From positions 930,001 through 994,000 of the forward strand of contig OY723310.1 in assembly GCA_963210315.1 (NCBI GenBank): a stretch of DNA of 64,000 nt, in the 5' to 3' direction. Made by a program: the position numbers and the translations under genes. The notes under the pieces were generated by a model. It was not told the origin of the DNA. It searched no databases and saw only the letters and a list, made by a program, of their open reading frames with translations. Each line of letters starts with the position of its first letter. Positions within the stretch are counted from its first letter, which is position 1. Below, one piece after another: positions 10,601-17,505 of the stretch. The stretch comes from Rhynchopus euleeides. Its lineage: Eukaryota > Euglenozoa > Diplonemea > Diplonemida > Diplonemidae.

Positions 10601-11944
10601 CCGCTGCCGCCGCCGCTCCAGTAAACCTCGCAGCAGCTTGGACCACGGAAGCCGCGAGGGGATTGCGGATCGTCACGTCGATGACCCGCGGCCACACCCG
10701 GCGAGTGACAATGTCCCCGGGGCGCTCCTGGGAGTCCGGAAGGATGTGGAGCGTCTCCATCTCGGGGCTCGTACCCGCTTCCACCGCGAGCCTGTACAGG
10801 CTGTCCCGCACGACATCGTGACGCCGAGTGGGCCCACCCCCCACCCTACAGTTCAGCGCGTGGGTGCCGTGCGTGTCCATCTCTTGCCCACACCTGCCGC
10901 ACTTGGCGTCTGGCTCGAAGAGGGAGATGCCCAGCCTGTGCCGCGTCACCACAACCATTTCCTCTCCCCCGACACGCGTCTCTTCCGTCAGCTTGCCCGC
11001 ATACGTGGCCCCTGCATGAGGGAGTGACAGGGACCGGTACCTGGCTCTGTCACTGGCGTCTGCCCGCTCGTGCAAGTCTCGGTGGTGAACGTCGATGATG
11101 GCCAGGGAGAGGTCCTTCTGTTTCACCATCTCCGTGGGGCGGGACTCCGAATCCACAGCATCCCCCTCGCTCACGTCGTTGTTGTAGGCCGAGCTCAGGG
11201 TGTGCCACGCCGCCGTATCCCAGGTGAACTCCTTGTCCAACTCCCGACATAACAGATACCCGTTCTGCATGGAAGCCATCGCTGCGGCGTGCCAGTGCTC
11301 CGTAGAACGGCGTATACCGAGCCCACCCACCCGGACCGGCAGCGTCGCCTGTCGCATGGCGTCGTCCGGGAGAGTGTCGTCCGCCAGGCAGAGGATACGA
11401 GTCAGGCACTTCTCGACCGCCGCATCGCTCTTCGCCAGGTATTCCGTCGCACCCCTATGTCCCAGTGCACGCATGTAGAACACCAGGCGCGCGAAACCCT
11501 CGCAATGCCGGAGGAGAGCAAGGGCCACTTGCCTGTCTTCGAGCGTCGCCAACGCCTCAAGGTAAGGCGCGAATTCAGCCAGCTTCTCGTCCATGTAGCG
11601 CTCGCAGAACTCTCGCGACCCTATGGGCGTGCCCAGGAGGGTGAAATCGCCCCCCTCACGGTACACCACTCCCGGCTTGTCAGTCTCATCAGGGAGACGA
11701 AGAAGGAACCCTTGCGCTTCAAGCTCGGTCTTCGAGAGGCGGTTGAGGTCGATAAGCTCACACTTGTCCAGCTTGACCTCCAACCCCTTCTCCTTGCTCC
11801 ACTTCACCACGAAATCCAGCGCCTCCTTCACGACTCCCGCTGGCCCCATCAGCACGCCGTCGTCCAGGTAGAAGACACTACCTCCACACCCTGCGAAGTG
11901 CCCGACCAGCATCTCAGCTAGCTCTTTAATGGCTAGGGAGAAAA
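7691..11944 (-). mobile_element. 5'-truncated non-LTR retrotransposon (OTU-bearing LINE)
   Basis: A minus-strand element of 4,254 bp. Its 3' end is a nine-base poly(A), seen as T at 7691-7699. It is flanked by the direct repeat GGTCTGAAAC at 7681-7690 and 11945-11954, a target-site duplication. The undamaged target is visible at 7481-7500. Poly(A), target duplication and loss of the 5' end are the hallmarks of target-primed reverse transcription. The 5' truncation falls inside the RT palm. The 3' untranslated region (7700-8141) is extremely G-rich on the + strand. Its last 65 bp match a segment inside the hAT-like elements at 33591 and 54283. Confidence 0.92.
8142..11942 (-). CDS. LINE ORF2-like protein: RT, REL endonuclease, two OTU modules (5' partial)
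   Basis: The open frame runs to the truncated 5' end; the first Met (11912) is internal. Residues are counted from that Met. Just before it the frame reads FSLAIKELAE, the RT motif-B region; the active-site YLDD is at 15-18. A CCHHC knuckle (C338, C341, H348, H351, C355) and an RPGD...D motif (D400, D412) mark a restriction-like endonuclease. Residues 600-745 resemble an OTU fold without the D-x-x-C and HY motifs. A cysteine-rich finger follows (778-818). A second OTU module has GDC (C888) and HY (H992), consistent with a cysteine peptidase, then another finger (1042-1077) and a basic Ser/Arg-rich tail. Family precedent: REL-endonuclease LINEs; OTU domains occur in some retroelements. Deubiquitinase activity is inferred from motifs. 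Upstream RT parts are missing, so this copy is dead. Confidence 0.88.
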   Translation of the reverse strand, partial: FSLAIKELAEMLVGHFAGCGGSVFYLDDGVLMGPAGVVKEALDFVVKWSKEKGLEVKLDKCELIDLNRLSKTELEAQGFLLRLPDETDKPGVVYREGGDFTLLGTPIGSREFCERYMDEKLAEFAPYLEALATLEDRQVALALLRHCEGFARLVFYMRALGHRGATEYLAKSDAAVEKCLTRILCLADDTLPDDAMRQATLPVRVGGLGIRRSTEHWHAAAMASMQNGYLLCRELDKEFTWDTAAWHTLSSAYNNDVSEGDAVDSESRPTEMVKQKDLSLAIIDVHHRDLHERADASDRARYRSLSLPHAGATYAGKLTEETRVGGEEMVVVTRHRLGISLFEPDAKCGRCGQEMDTHGTHALNCRVGGGPTRRHDVVRDSLYRLAVEAGTSPEMETLHILPDSQERPGDIVTRRVWPRVIDVTIRNPLAASVVQAAARFTGAAAAAGEAEKNRRYRDPCRRSGQIFAAFAMEAFGGLGPSAHQVFGKLGRLAAERTGRSRVLVTQSHATRVSSAYSHILGRTLLECGPISPAAVSRTALATEAAAPLNPDHFMRFSVDSRGEGEVFIDPDEERPVPQADPVPRAEAAPTSPSPSVVIEKWRDKRGGARVAIEDLAEGLGNALTMPEQVAALGGSVAEGAPATWVVAVTAAACDLGFDIDADKLLRLAVVCVRRAPTLRLLLSDPDEWAGRMLASGGGEDVDQVALRGVAVALDVHAVVFRDNLPPLLVAPGEPCQALFVGGVDGGFKPVTVPDQVVEQVTYTKCVEVEVPQGPVIPGRVDVSGPPGCCQFCASLFTTAVHHGECGHCSRMVCPTCCELGEDDTRCVCTPLPLPREDQGVAPHPPGQAEPPPPPPASTALTKALLEGRAPGGGDGLSRLQRSLGMQECTGFRFTPGDCFFDAAAFIMGGSAAGMRRLAVQAVLRDPGLCARAEPNSESWAAAMRVEGSRDEASWADQVAVHGLALGSGWAVVVLSDQAPPTVHRPRVKPFVGVLGVKHQGKHYTPLLVPPPLAEAVSALAPSPVLGRTGCPGGEQGLPMCQVPSQPSRRRFYCARCAEAVDTAVEHWRCFGCDCRACGECVEQGETCMDLGPRDAEEPPARVPQPQDQGDPPRREGDPPPAPTGAPATGRSDPTATEEGSNPAQAPATSMSSQPKRKRESASPQRGQEMDEDDGATTVGEWEEQFCPDVHRPQEEQEAALRAIQAWWAELGDDKASQAEAYNVVCCRLRARAGKRARASRPGARGSSQRSSQGSQSQGSRAARGAR

Positions 11945-11954
11945 GGTCTGAAAC
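11945..11954. repeat. target-site duplication, right copy
   Basis: GGTCTGAAAC, identical to 7681-7690. The following bases continue the target sequence (TGTCCATTGTCGAACG), as in the uninterrupted repeat copy at 7481. Confidence 0.9.
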
Positions 11955-12036
11955 TGTCCATTGTCGAACGAAATCCTAAAAAAACTGATATTTTTGGCCC
12001 CTGAATCCCCCATGCGGCCCCAAAAATCAAACAAAT

Positions 12037-12260
12037 GAAGACGGGAAAAAACCCCAAAAAAAATCCGGCCAAAAAAAAAATTGGGGTGCGGGCCCAAAAT
12101 CCAAAAAAAATCCGGCCAAAAAAAATTGGGGTGTGGGACCAAAATCCAAAAAAATCCGGCCAAAAAAAAAATTGGGGTGCGGGCCCAAAATCCAAAAAAA
12201 ATCGGCCAAAAAAAATTGGGGTGCGGGCCCAGAAATCCGAAAAAAAATCCCGAAACTCAG
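12037..12260. repeat. about 40-bp tandem repeat (AAATTGGGGTGCGGGCCC)
   Basis: At least four imperfect units each combining CCAAAAAAAATCCGGCC with AAATTGGGGTGCGGGCCC. Non-coding. Confidence 0.85.
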
Positions 12261-12319
12261 CCCACCCCTTCATTTCTGTGACGATTCGTCCTCGACATGA
12301 CGTTAAACTGTCGGCATTC

Positions 12320-12688
12320 CATTTCAAAATCCGACACAGGCTATACTGGATTTCTGTCTTGATCCTAATTAGGGAAACACAGGCCATACCAGATTTCTGT
12401 CTTGAGGATAGTCGACACAGGCCATACTGGATTTCTGTCTTGATCCTATTTAGGGAAACACAGGCCATACCAGATTTCTGTCTTGAGGATAGTCGACACA
12501 GGCCATACTGGATTTCTGTCTTGATCCTATTTAGGGAAACACAGGCCATACCAGATTTCTGTCTTGAGGATAGTCGACACAGGGGGTCTTCGCTGGCCGT
12601 TATTCTAACGGTCACTCCGTAGCGAAGACCCCCACAGGCCATACTGGATTTCTGTCTTGATCCTATTTAGGGAAATACAGGCTATACC
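12320..12688. repeat. about 84-bp tandem repeat (ACAGGCCATACCAGATTTCTG)
   Basis: Alternating half-units GGCCATACTGGATTTCTGTC and GGCCATACCAGATTTCTGTC, separated by TTGATCCTATTTAGGGAAAC or TTGAGGATAGTCGACAC. The array resumes at about 13106-13180, so the 417-bp element at 12689 interrupts it. A 50-bp MITE sits inside one unit (12583-12632). Confidence 0.9.
12583..12632. mobile_element. 50-bp deletion derivative of the GGGGTCTTCGCT MITE
   Basis: Begins GGGGTCTTCGCTGGCCGTTA and ends CGTAGCGAAGACCCC. The target duplication CACAG (12578-12582 and 12633-12637) is exact. Neighbouring repeat units contain the unoccupied site GTCGACACAGGCCATAC. It is an internally deleted relative of the 106-bp copies at 13242 and 15607. 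Confidence 0.9.
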
Positions 12689-13105
12689 CAGTGATCTGAG
12701 TAGGTACCGTACCAGGTACTACCCCCCGGTACCCCCCGGGACTTCGAAAATCCAGACTTGGGTCCCAGCCCAAAAATTATCAGAAATTAGGAATTTCCGG
12801 ATCAATTCCGGCCAGTAGTGTGGTCATTTTGCTCTGGGAGATGAGTTTGGTTGGTCGCAATTTTTTTTTGACCTCAGGTTCGAAGTACCCCCCCTCCATT
12901 TTTCATTTTGGGCTGGTCCACATTTCCTAAGGAAAATCGGAAAAATTTTGATTGGCCAAAAACTCATCTCCCAGAGCAAAGTGACCCCACCACAGCTCTG
13001 AAAAACGCCGGAAATGCAAATTTCGCGAAACTGAAAACGACCATTTTGGGGGTACCAGGGGGTACTACCCCCCGGTACCTGGTACGGTACCTACTCAGAT
13101 CACTG
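12689..13105. mobile_element. 417-bp TIR element, copy 1
   Basis: Termini CAGTGATCTGAGTAGGTACC and its reverse complement at the far end, extending to about 30 bp. It interrupts the 84-bp tandem repeat. Flanks contain CTATACC on both sides, although five extra bases (GTATA) lie between the right end and the second copy. There is no open frame for a transposase, so it is non-autonomous. The copy at 13337 is the same length in the opposite orientation. Confidence 0.9.
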
Positions 13106-13241
13106 GTATACTATACCAGATTTCTGTCTTGAGACTCACTTTGCAAAGATCCGATACAGGTCTTTTTAAGTTTCTGTTTGAACTTGTAATTCAATTGAAG
13201 AGAGTCAGCCCAGACTCTACCCTTTTTGAAATGACTTTGAG

Positions 13242-13771
13242 GGGGTCTTCGCTGGCCGTTATCCTCCGTCATTCTCCGTCAGCTTTCAGCTAATTCAACA
13301 GGGAATTCACCAAAACGCACAGACGGTCACCCTGTACAGTGATCTGAGTAGGTACCGTACCAGGTACCGGGGGGTAGTACCCCCTGGTACCCCCAAAATG
13401 GTCGTTTTCAGTTTCGCGAAATTTGCATTTCCGGAATTTTTCCGGACCGTGGTGGGGTCACTTTGCTCTGGGAGATGAGTTTTTGGCCAATCAATTTTTT
13501 TTCGATTTTCCTTAGGAAATGTGGACCAGCCCAAAATGAAAAATGGAGGGGGGGTACTTCGAACCCGAGGTCAAAAAAAATTTGCGACCAACCAAACTCA
13601 TCTCCCAGAGCAAAATGACCACACTACTGTCCGGAATTGATCCGGAAATTCCTAATTTCTGAAAATTTTTGGGCTGGGACCCAAGTCTGGATTTTCGAAG
13701 TCCCGGGGGGTACCGGGGGGTAGTACCTGGTACGGTACCTACTCAGATCACTGCCCTGTAGCGAAGACCCC
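13242..13771. mobile_element. 106-bp GGGGTCTTCGCT MITE, split by another element
   Basis: Left half 13242-13336 starts GGGGTCTTCGCTGGCCGTTA. Right half 13754-13771 ends GCGAAGACCCC. Subtracting the inserted 417-bp element plus one 7-bp duplication leaves 106 bp, exactly the length of the intact copy at 15607-15712. Flanks TTGAG / CTGAC share only TGA. Confidence 0.88.
13337..13753. mobile_element. 417-bp TIR element, copy 2 (inverted, nested)
   Basis: Same termini and length as the element at 12689 but reversed. It is inserted in the MITE at 13242, with the 7-bp target duplication CCCTGTA at 13330-13336 and 13754-13760. The nesting gives relative age: the small MITE arrived first. Confidence 0.92.
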
Positions 13772-14017
13772 CTGACATTTTCATTTTCGGCAAGTATTTG
13801 TCTTGGTCATCTTGAATCAAACCTTGGGTTTTCATGCACTGATATTCAATTTCTCATCGATATCTGGCTATTAGTATTACGAGTTATACACAGGAATGGC
13901 GTACGGCACTCTGTCGGAAAGCATTTCTGTCTTATTTCATTCACCGTGTAGGAGAATGTGACATTAGTAACGTCATAAATCACTCGCTTTATCTCATCAT
14001 ACTTTCCTCCCGAACAG
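13772..14017. other. non-coding stretch before the orphan exon
   Basis: AT-richer sequence with no repeat family or coding motif that I can recognise. It ends in a usable splice acceptor (CCTCCCGAACAG). Confidence 0.5.
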
Positions 14018-14170
14018 GATCTTTCCGTGGATGCAGAAACGATGAAGCGCGGCAAGGAGAAGGATGAGAAGAGGATCGCCTGGACTGTGAAGCGCGTGTC
14101 GCAGTTCACGGAGGGGTTGGCAGAGAATGCTCACTTCATCCACGAGTGGAAGGAGCCACCATGTACAATA
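14018..14170 (+). CDS. orphan exon-like segment
   Basis: Bounded by an acceptor (CGAACAG, AG at 14016-14017) and a donor (GTAGGT at 14171). It is exactly 51 codons long and open in phase 0. The composition is charged and gene-like: MKRGKEKDEKRIAWTVKRVS, then a segment ending HEWKEPPCTI. GC-rich third positions match the host genes further right and contrast with the AT-richer flanks. I recognise no family and find no neighbouring exon, so it may be a stranded exon of a gene disrupted by repeats, or one with very long introns. Confidence 0.4.
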
Positions 14171-14916
14171 GTAGGTTTCACACTGCTGCTCGAGACGAGT
14201 CGATAAAATTGAAGTGCATACAGAACAGACAGAGTAAAAAAACCTATGGAGAACTCTTCGCTGTGGAGGGGGGGGGGGTGACATTGGATTTGCCTTTCTC
14301 TTTCTTGGGGCCTTCGCAAGCCAGGAAAATCCGCCAATCTCCACCATTTCCCCAAATGCAAATATGGAGGAAATACTTAAACACACTAATGGTGGATTTT
14401 CTTGGTCAGCAAAGGCCCTGAATTGCTTTCTTGTTTGGCCAGTTTTTGGCGTTGCTGTTCAAGTTGGTGACTCTTGATGAGCCTCATCATGATTCACCCC
14501 CATTCCTTTGCTTTTTTTTTCAATCTTCAATTGCTTTTGAACAACAGGTTGCTTCACCTCGCCACCGGGAAATGAAAAACGGGCAAGACGGAACAGAATG
14601 GTGGCTGATTCCAAAGAGGTAGCGGAGTGCTGCAGCATGGTAATAGGTTGGACGGTGAACCCAGCCCCCACCCCCCACCCTCCCTTGCCAGTCTTCGAAG
14701 CAGCATCCCCTCCCCCACAACACCCCACCCATCATCGTCACAATCCTCACGACACAATTTACTCAAATACTATTGCCAGATAATTCGGATTAGCGCCTCC
14801 CCGGGCAAAATCTTTCAAAAAATTCCAAAAATCGTATTCTATTTTCATTTTTTCACCGTACCAAAAAAAAAAAAGTGTCACCAAATGGGCAATCTATTTT
14901 TTGACTTTTTCGCCTC
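14171..14916. other. non-coding stretch after the orphan exon
   Basis: No repeat family or gene recognised. It contains G- and C-runs around 14266 and 14660-14730 and an A/T-rich segment at 14800-14900. Confidence 0.5.
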
Positions 14917-14974
14917 CGGAGGCCCTCCGGAGGCCCTCCGGAGGCCTCCGGAGGCGCCTCCGGAGGCCCGAGAG
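14917..14974. repeat. CCTCCGGAGG tract, inverted relative to 7107
   Basis: Copies of CCTCCGGAGG ending GGCCCGAGAGCC, the reverse complement of the GGCTCTCGGGCC junction at 7107. It opens the small 120-bp array. Confidence 0.88.
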
Positions 14975-15450
14975 CCTTGTCCTGTGCCTGGATTACCTGG
15001 GGGCTGCTCAGGAAAGTCGGGGGCTGCTCAGCGGATTCTATTGGTCTCCGGCATGCTGATGGGGCATCCGGCAGGGTGCAAATGGGTCGGAACGGGTCAC
15101 CCTGTGCCTGGAGTACCTGGGGGCTGCTCAGGAAAGTCGGGGGCTGCTCAGCGGATTCTATTGGTCTCCGGCATGCTGATGGGGCATCCGGCAGGGTGCA
15201 AATGGGTCGGAACGGGTCACCCTGTGCCTGGAGTACCTGGGGGCTGCTCAGGAAAGTCGGGGGCTGCTCAGCGGATTCTATTGGTCTCCGGCATGCTGAT
15301 CGGGTATCCGGCAGGGTGCAAATGGGTCGGAACGGGTCATCCTGTGCCTGGATTACCTGGGGGCTGCTCAGGAAAGTCGGGGGCTGCTCAGCGGATTCCT
15401 ATGGTCGGTTACTGTATCTGGCAGGGTGGAGACGGGTCTGAATGGGTCGT
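14975..15450. repeat. small second copy of the 120-bp array (about 4 units)
   Basis: Four units of the same 120-bp repeat as 3354-7106, in the same orientation. The last degenerates after GCGGATTC into unique sequence. Open frames are again compositional. Confidence 0.92.
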
Positions 15451-15606
15451 TCTGTTGTTGGAGCGTGGAGTCGATCAGCACTGCACACACCCCCCTCCCC
15501 ATTCAGTAATTTACTACCCCGGGTTGTGCACCCGAATCGCGAGAGAGTGGCTTCCACTCAGCCACTATTTTTTATGACTGTTTTGCCGGAAACTTTTGCG
15601 TCAGTG

Positions 15607-15712
15607 GGGGTCTTCGCTGGTCGTCATTCTTCGAGAATCTTCGTCAGTTTTCAGCCATTTCAACAGCAAGTGCACTAAAATGCACTGACGATCACCCCGT
15701 AGCGAAGACCCC
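15607..15712. mobile_element. 106-bp GGGGTCTTCGCT MITE, intact copy
   Basis: GGGGTCTTCGCTGGTCG at the left and CCCCGTAGCGAAGACCCC at the right. Flanks CAGTG / CATTG match at four of five positions. It serves as the intact reference for the interrupted copy at 13242. Confidence 0.88.
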
Positions 15713-15878
15713 CATTGTCAGCTGTTTATTTTGCGCTCGCACCCCCAGTCGCTGACAAGGCACCCCTGTTCAGTCAACTTTTGATCGGCGCACTGATAGC
15801 TTTTGTCACCAGCACCCCCCTCCTTCTGTCAGGAGTCAGGGTTTGAACCCCTTCTGGCGATGCCAGATTGGTCACAAG

Positions 15879-16778
15879 ATGGATTCCTGTCGCTTCTGCA
15901 GGAGGCCGTATGCGAACCTGCTGCGGCACGAGAGGAAGTGCGGAAGGAGACCTGCAGCGCAGCGGCTCCCTGTTGAGGTCCTCGTGTCGCGGTTCTTGGA
16001 TGGCCAGAGTGACGGATTTTGCGGCTGGACGTTTGACTTCCTCGTGGGAGCAGTCGAGCAGCACCTCGAGGAGTCGGAGGGGTTGGGACCCAACATGGAC
16101 CAACGCATCCTGACGTGTGTGGGGTCATCGGAGCGCTGGATGCTGTGCAAGCGTGCTGGCGGAGCGCTCAGGAAGGGTGTTGCGCACTACTGCCTGTGTC
16201 GTCGAGGTCCTGCGATCGTGGCTGATTGCCCACCCTGCTGCAGCTCTGATCATGAGTCTGATGTTGACGACTGTGTGCCTTCTGCCGTTCCTTCCCTCTC
16301 TCTGCCACCCGATGTGGTGATGGCCGACGCTCCTCTCCGTGATGTGGCGATGGACGACCCTCGCGCACCCGCCTCTCGAGGTCCGCCCGATTCCCTCTCC
16401 TCCGAAGAGACAGTCCGGCAGTTGACTGCTTCGTCCCCGGGCCGCTTCGCACCTCCTGCGGCTGATGGCAGTGATTGCTCCGAGGAGGGGGAGGAGGACA
16501 TGTGCCCCACACCGCAGGCTCAGTTGACGTCTAGCCTCACCACCTCGGCAACAGCACCTCCTCCGGCTCCGACGGTTGCTGTGACAGAGGATGTCCATGA
16601 TGGGGACGTGTCGATGGAGGGCGGCCCTCCGGATGCGGCTGAGCTGCGCCGCATGGGTGATTTGCTGGATGCGATCGCTGTCGATGCGGGCGACGACGTG
16701 TCGGACGCCCCTACACCGGCGACCCTCGCGGAGCGGTCCGAGTCGATGGATGACGGCCCCGCCGTGCCCGCAGGCGAG
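15879..16778 (+). pseudogene. transposase-like gene, N-terminal part (split by YR retroelement)
   Basis: The first ATG in the frame gives a protein beginning MDSCRFCRRPYANLLRHERK, a C-x2-C-x9-H-x3-C zinc-knuckle typical of DNA-binding N-termini of transposases. About 300 codons follow, rich in Ser, Pro, Asp and Ala in the second half (low complexity). The frame is interrupted at 16778 by the retroelement; the apparent continuation to a stop near 16838 lies in its terminal repeat. Removing the insertion (5,046 bp, a multiple of three) rejoins this frame to 21825-25925 without a stop, giving about 1,666 residues. The interruption makes this copy non-functional unless the element is excised. Confidence 0.8.
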
Positions 16779-17009
16779 GAATCATACCTTGGCCGGCTAT
16801 CGCAGACAGGGGGCACACACACGTCGACTCGGCTATAGTTCTCCTGGTGGTGTGTGTGCGCAACGACAAGAATGGCAAAGGCAATGGGTAGTGGGGGTGT
16901 TGATGGGAAGGAGGAAGGGGGACTTCCGGTTCAGCTTTTCCTCACTTGCAACGCGAAGGGGTTAAGAGATCCCGCGACAACCGCCAATTCAGGCTGTTGA
17001 GGCGAGGTC
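16779..17009. repeat. split repeat B, outer copy
   Basis: 231 bp, from GAATCATACCTTGGCCGG to GTTGAGGCGAGGTC. One mismatch to 17275-17505 (TTTTCC versus CATTTCC region). Confidence 0.95.
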
Positions 17010-17027
17010 CGGGGGATGGAGGGTGGG

Positions 17028-17275
17028 ACAATAAAAGAAAGCGGACAAGACGAAGAGTGTTGGCCGCGGGGAGATTACCCTGATGAAGGGGGTGTTGTGT
17101 GGTGTGGTGTTAAAGTTATATACAAAGTGTCCCGGGAAGGTGCATGGGCACAACATGGGGGGAGAGAGAGGGGAAAGGCAACAGGATTGGGGTTGTGGGG
17201 TGTCAGGGGTGATGAGGGGGATGGGGGTGTCTGCTGCCAATGGCCTTGGGTCATATTCCCTCAGTAAACTGTGAG
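17028..17275. repeat. split repeat A, internal copy
   Basis: 248 bp, from ACAATAAAAGAAAGCGG to TCAGTAAACTGTGAG, matching 21578-21825. It abuts repeat B, forming the A/B joint expected of a circular intermediate. Confidence 0.95.
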
Positions 17276-17505
17276 AATCATACCTTGGCCGGCTATCGCA
17301 GACAGGGGGCACACACACGTCGACTCGGCTATAGTTCTCCTGGTGGTGTGTGTGCGCAACGACAAGAATGGCAAAGGCAATGGGTAGTGGGGGTGTTGAT
17401 GGGAAGGAGGAAGGGGGACTTCCGGTTCAGCATTTCCTCACTTGCAACGCGAAGGGGTTAAGAGATCCCGCGACAACCGCCAATTCAGGCTGTTGAGGCG
17501 AGGTC
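17275..17505. repeat. split repeat B, inner copy
   Basis: Same 231-bp sequence as 16779-17009. The last codons and stop of the RT/RNase H ORF lie in it. Confidence 0.95.

Noticed and set aside
12682..12688. Clean 7-bp target duplication for the first 417-bp element
   Set aside because: CTATACC occurs on both sides, but five unexplained bases lie at the right end, so the duplication is not exact there.
16779..16838. Apparent C-terminus of the zinc-knuckle protein
   Set aside because: These codons lie in repeat B of the retroelement, so the stop is an insertion artefact.
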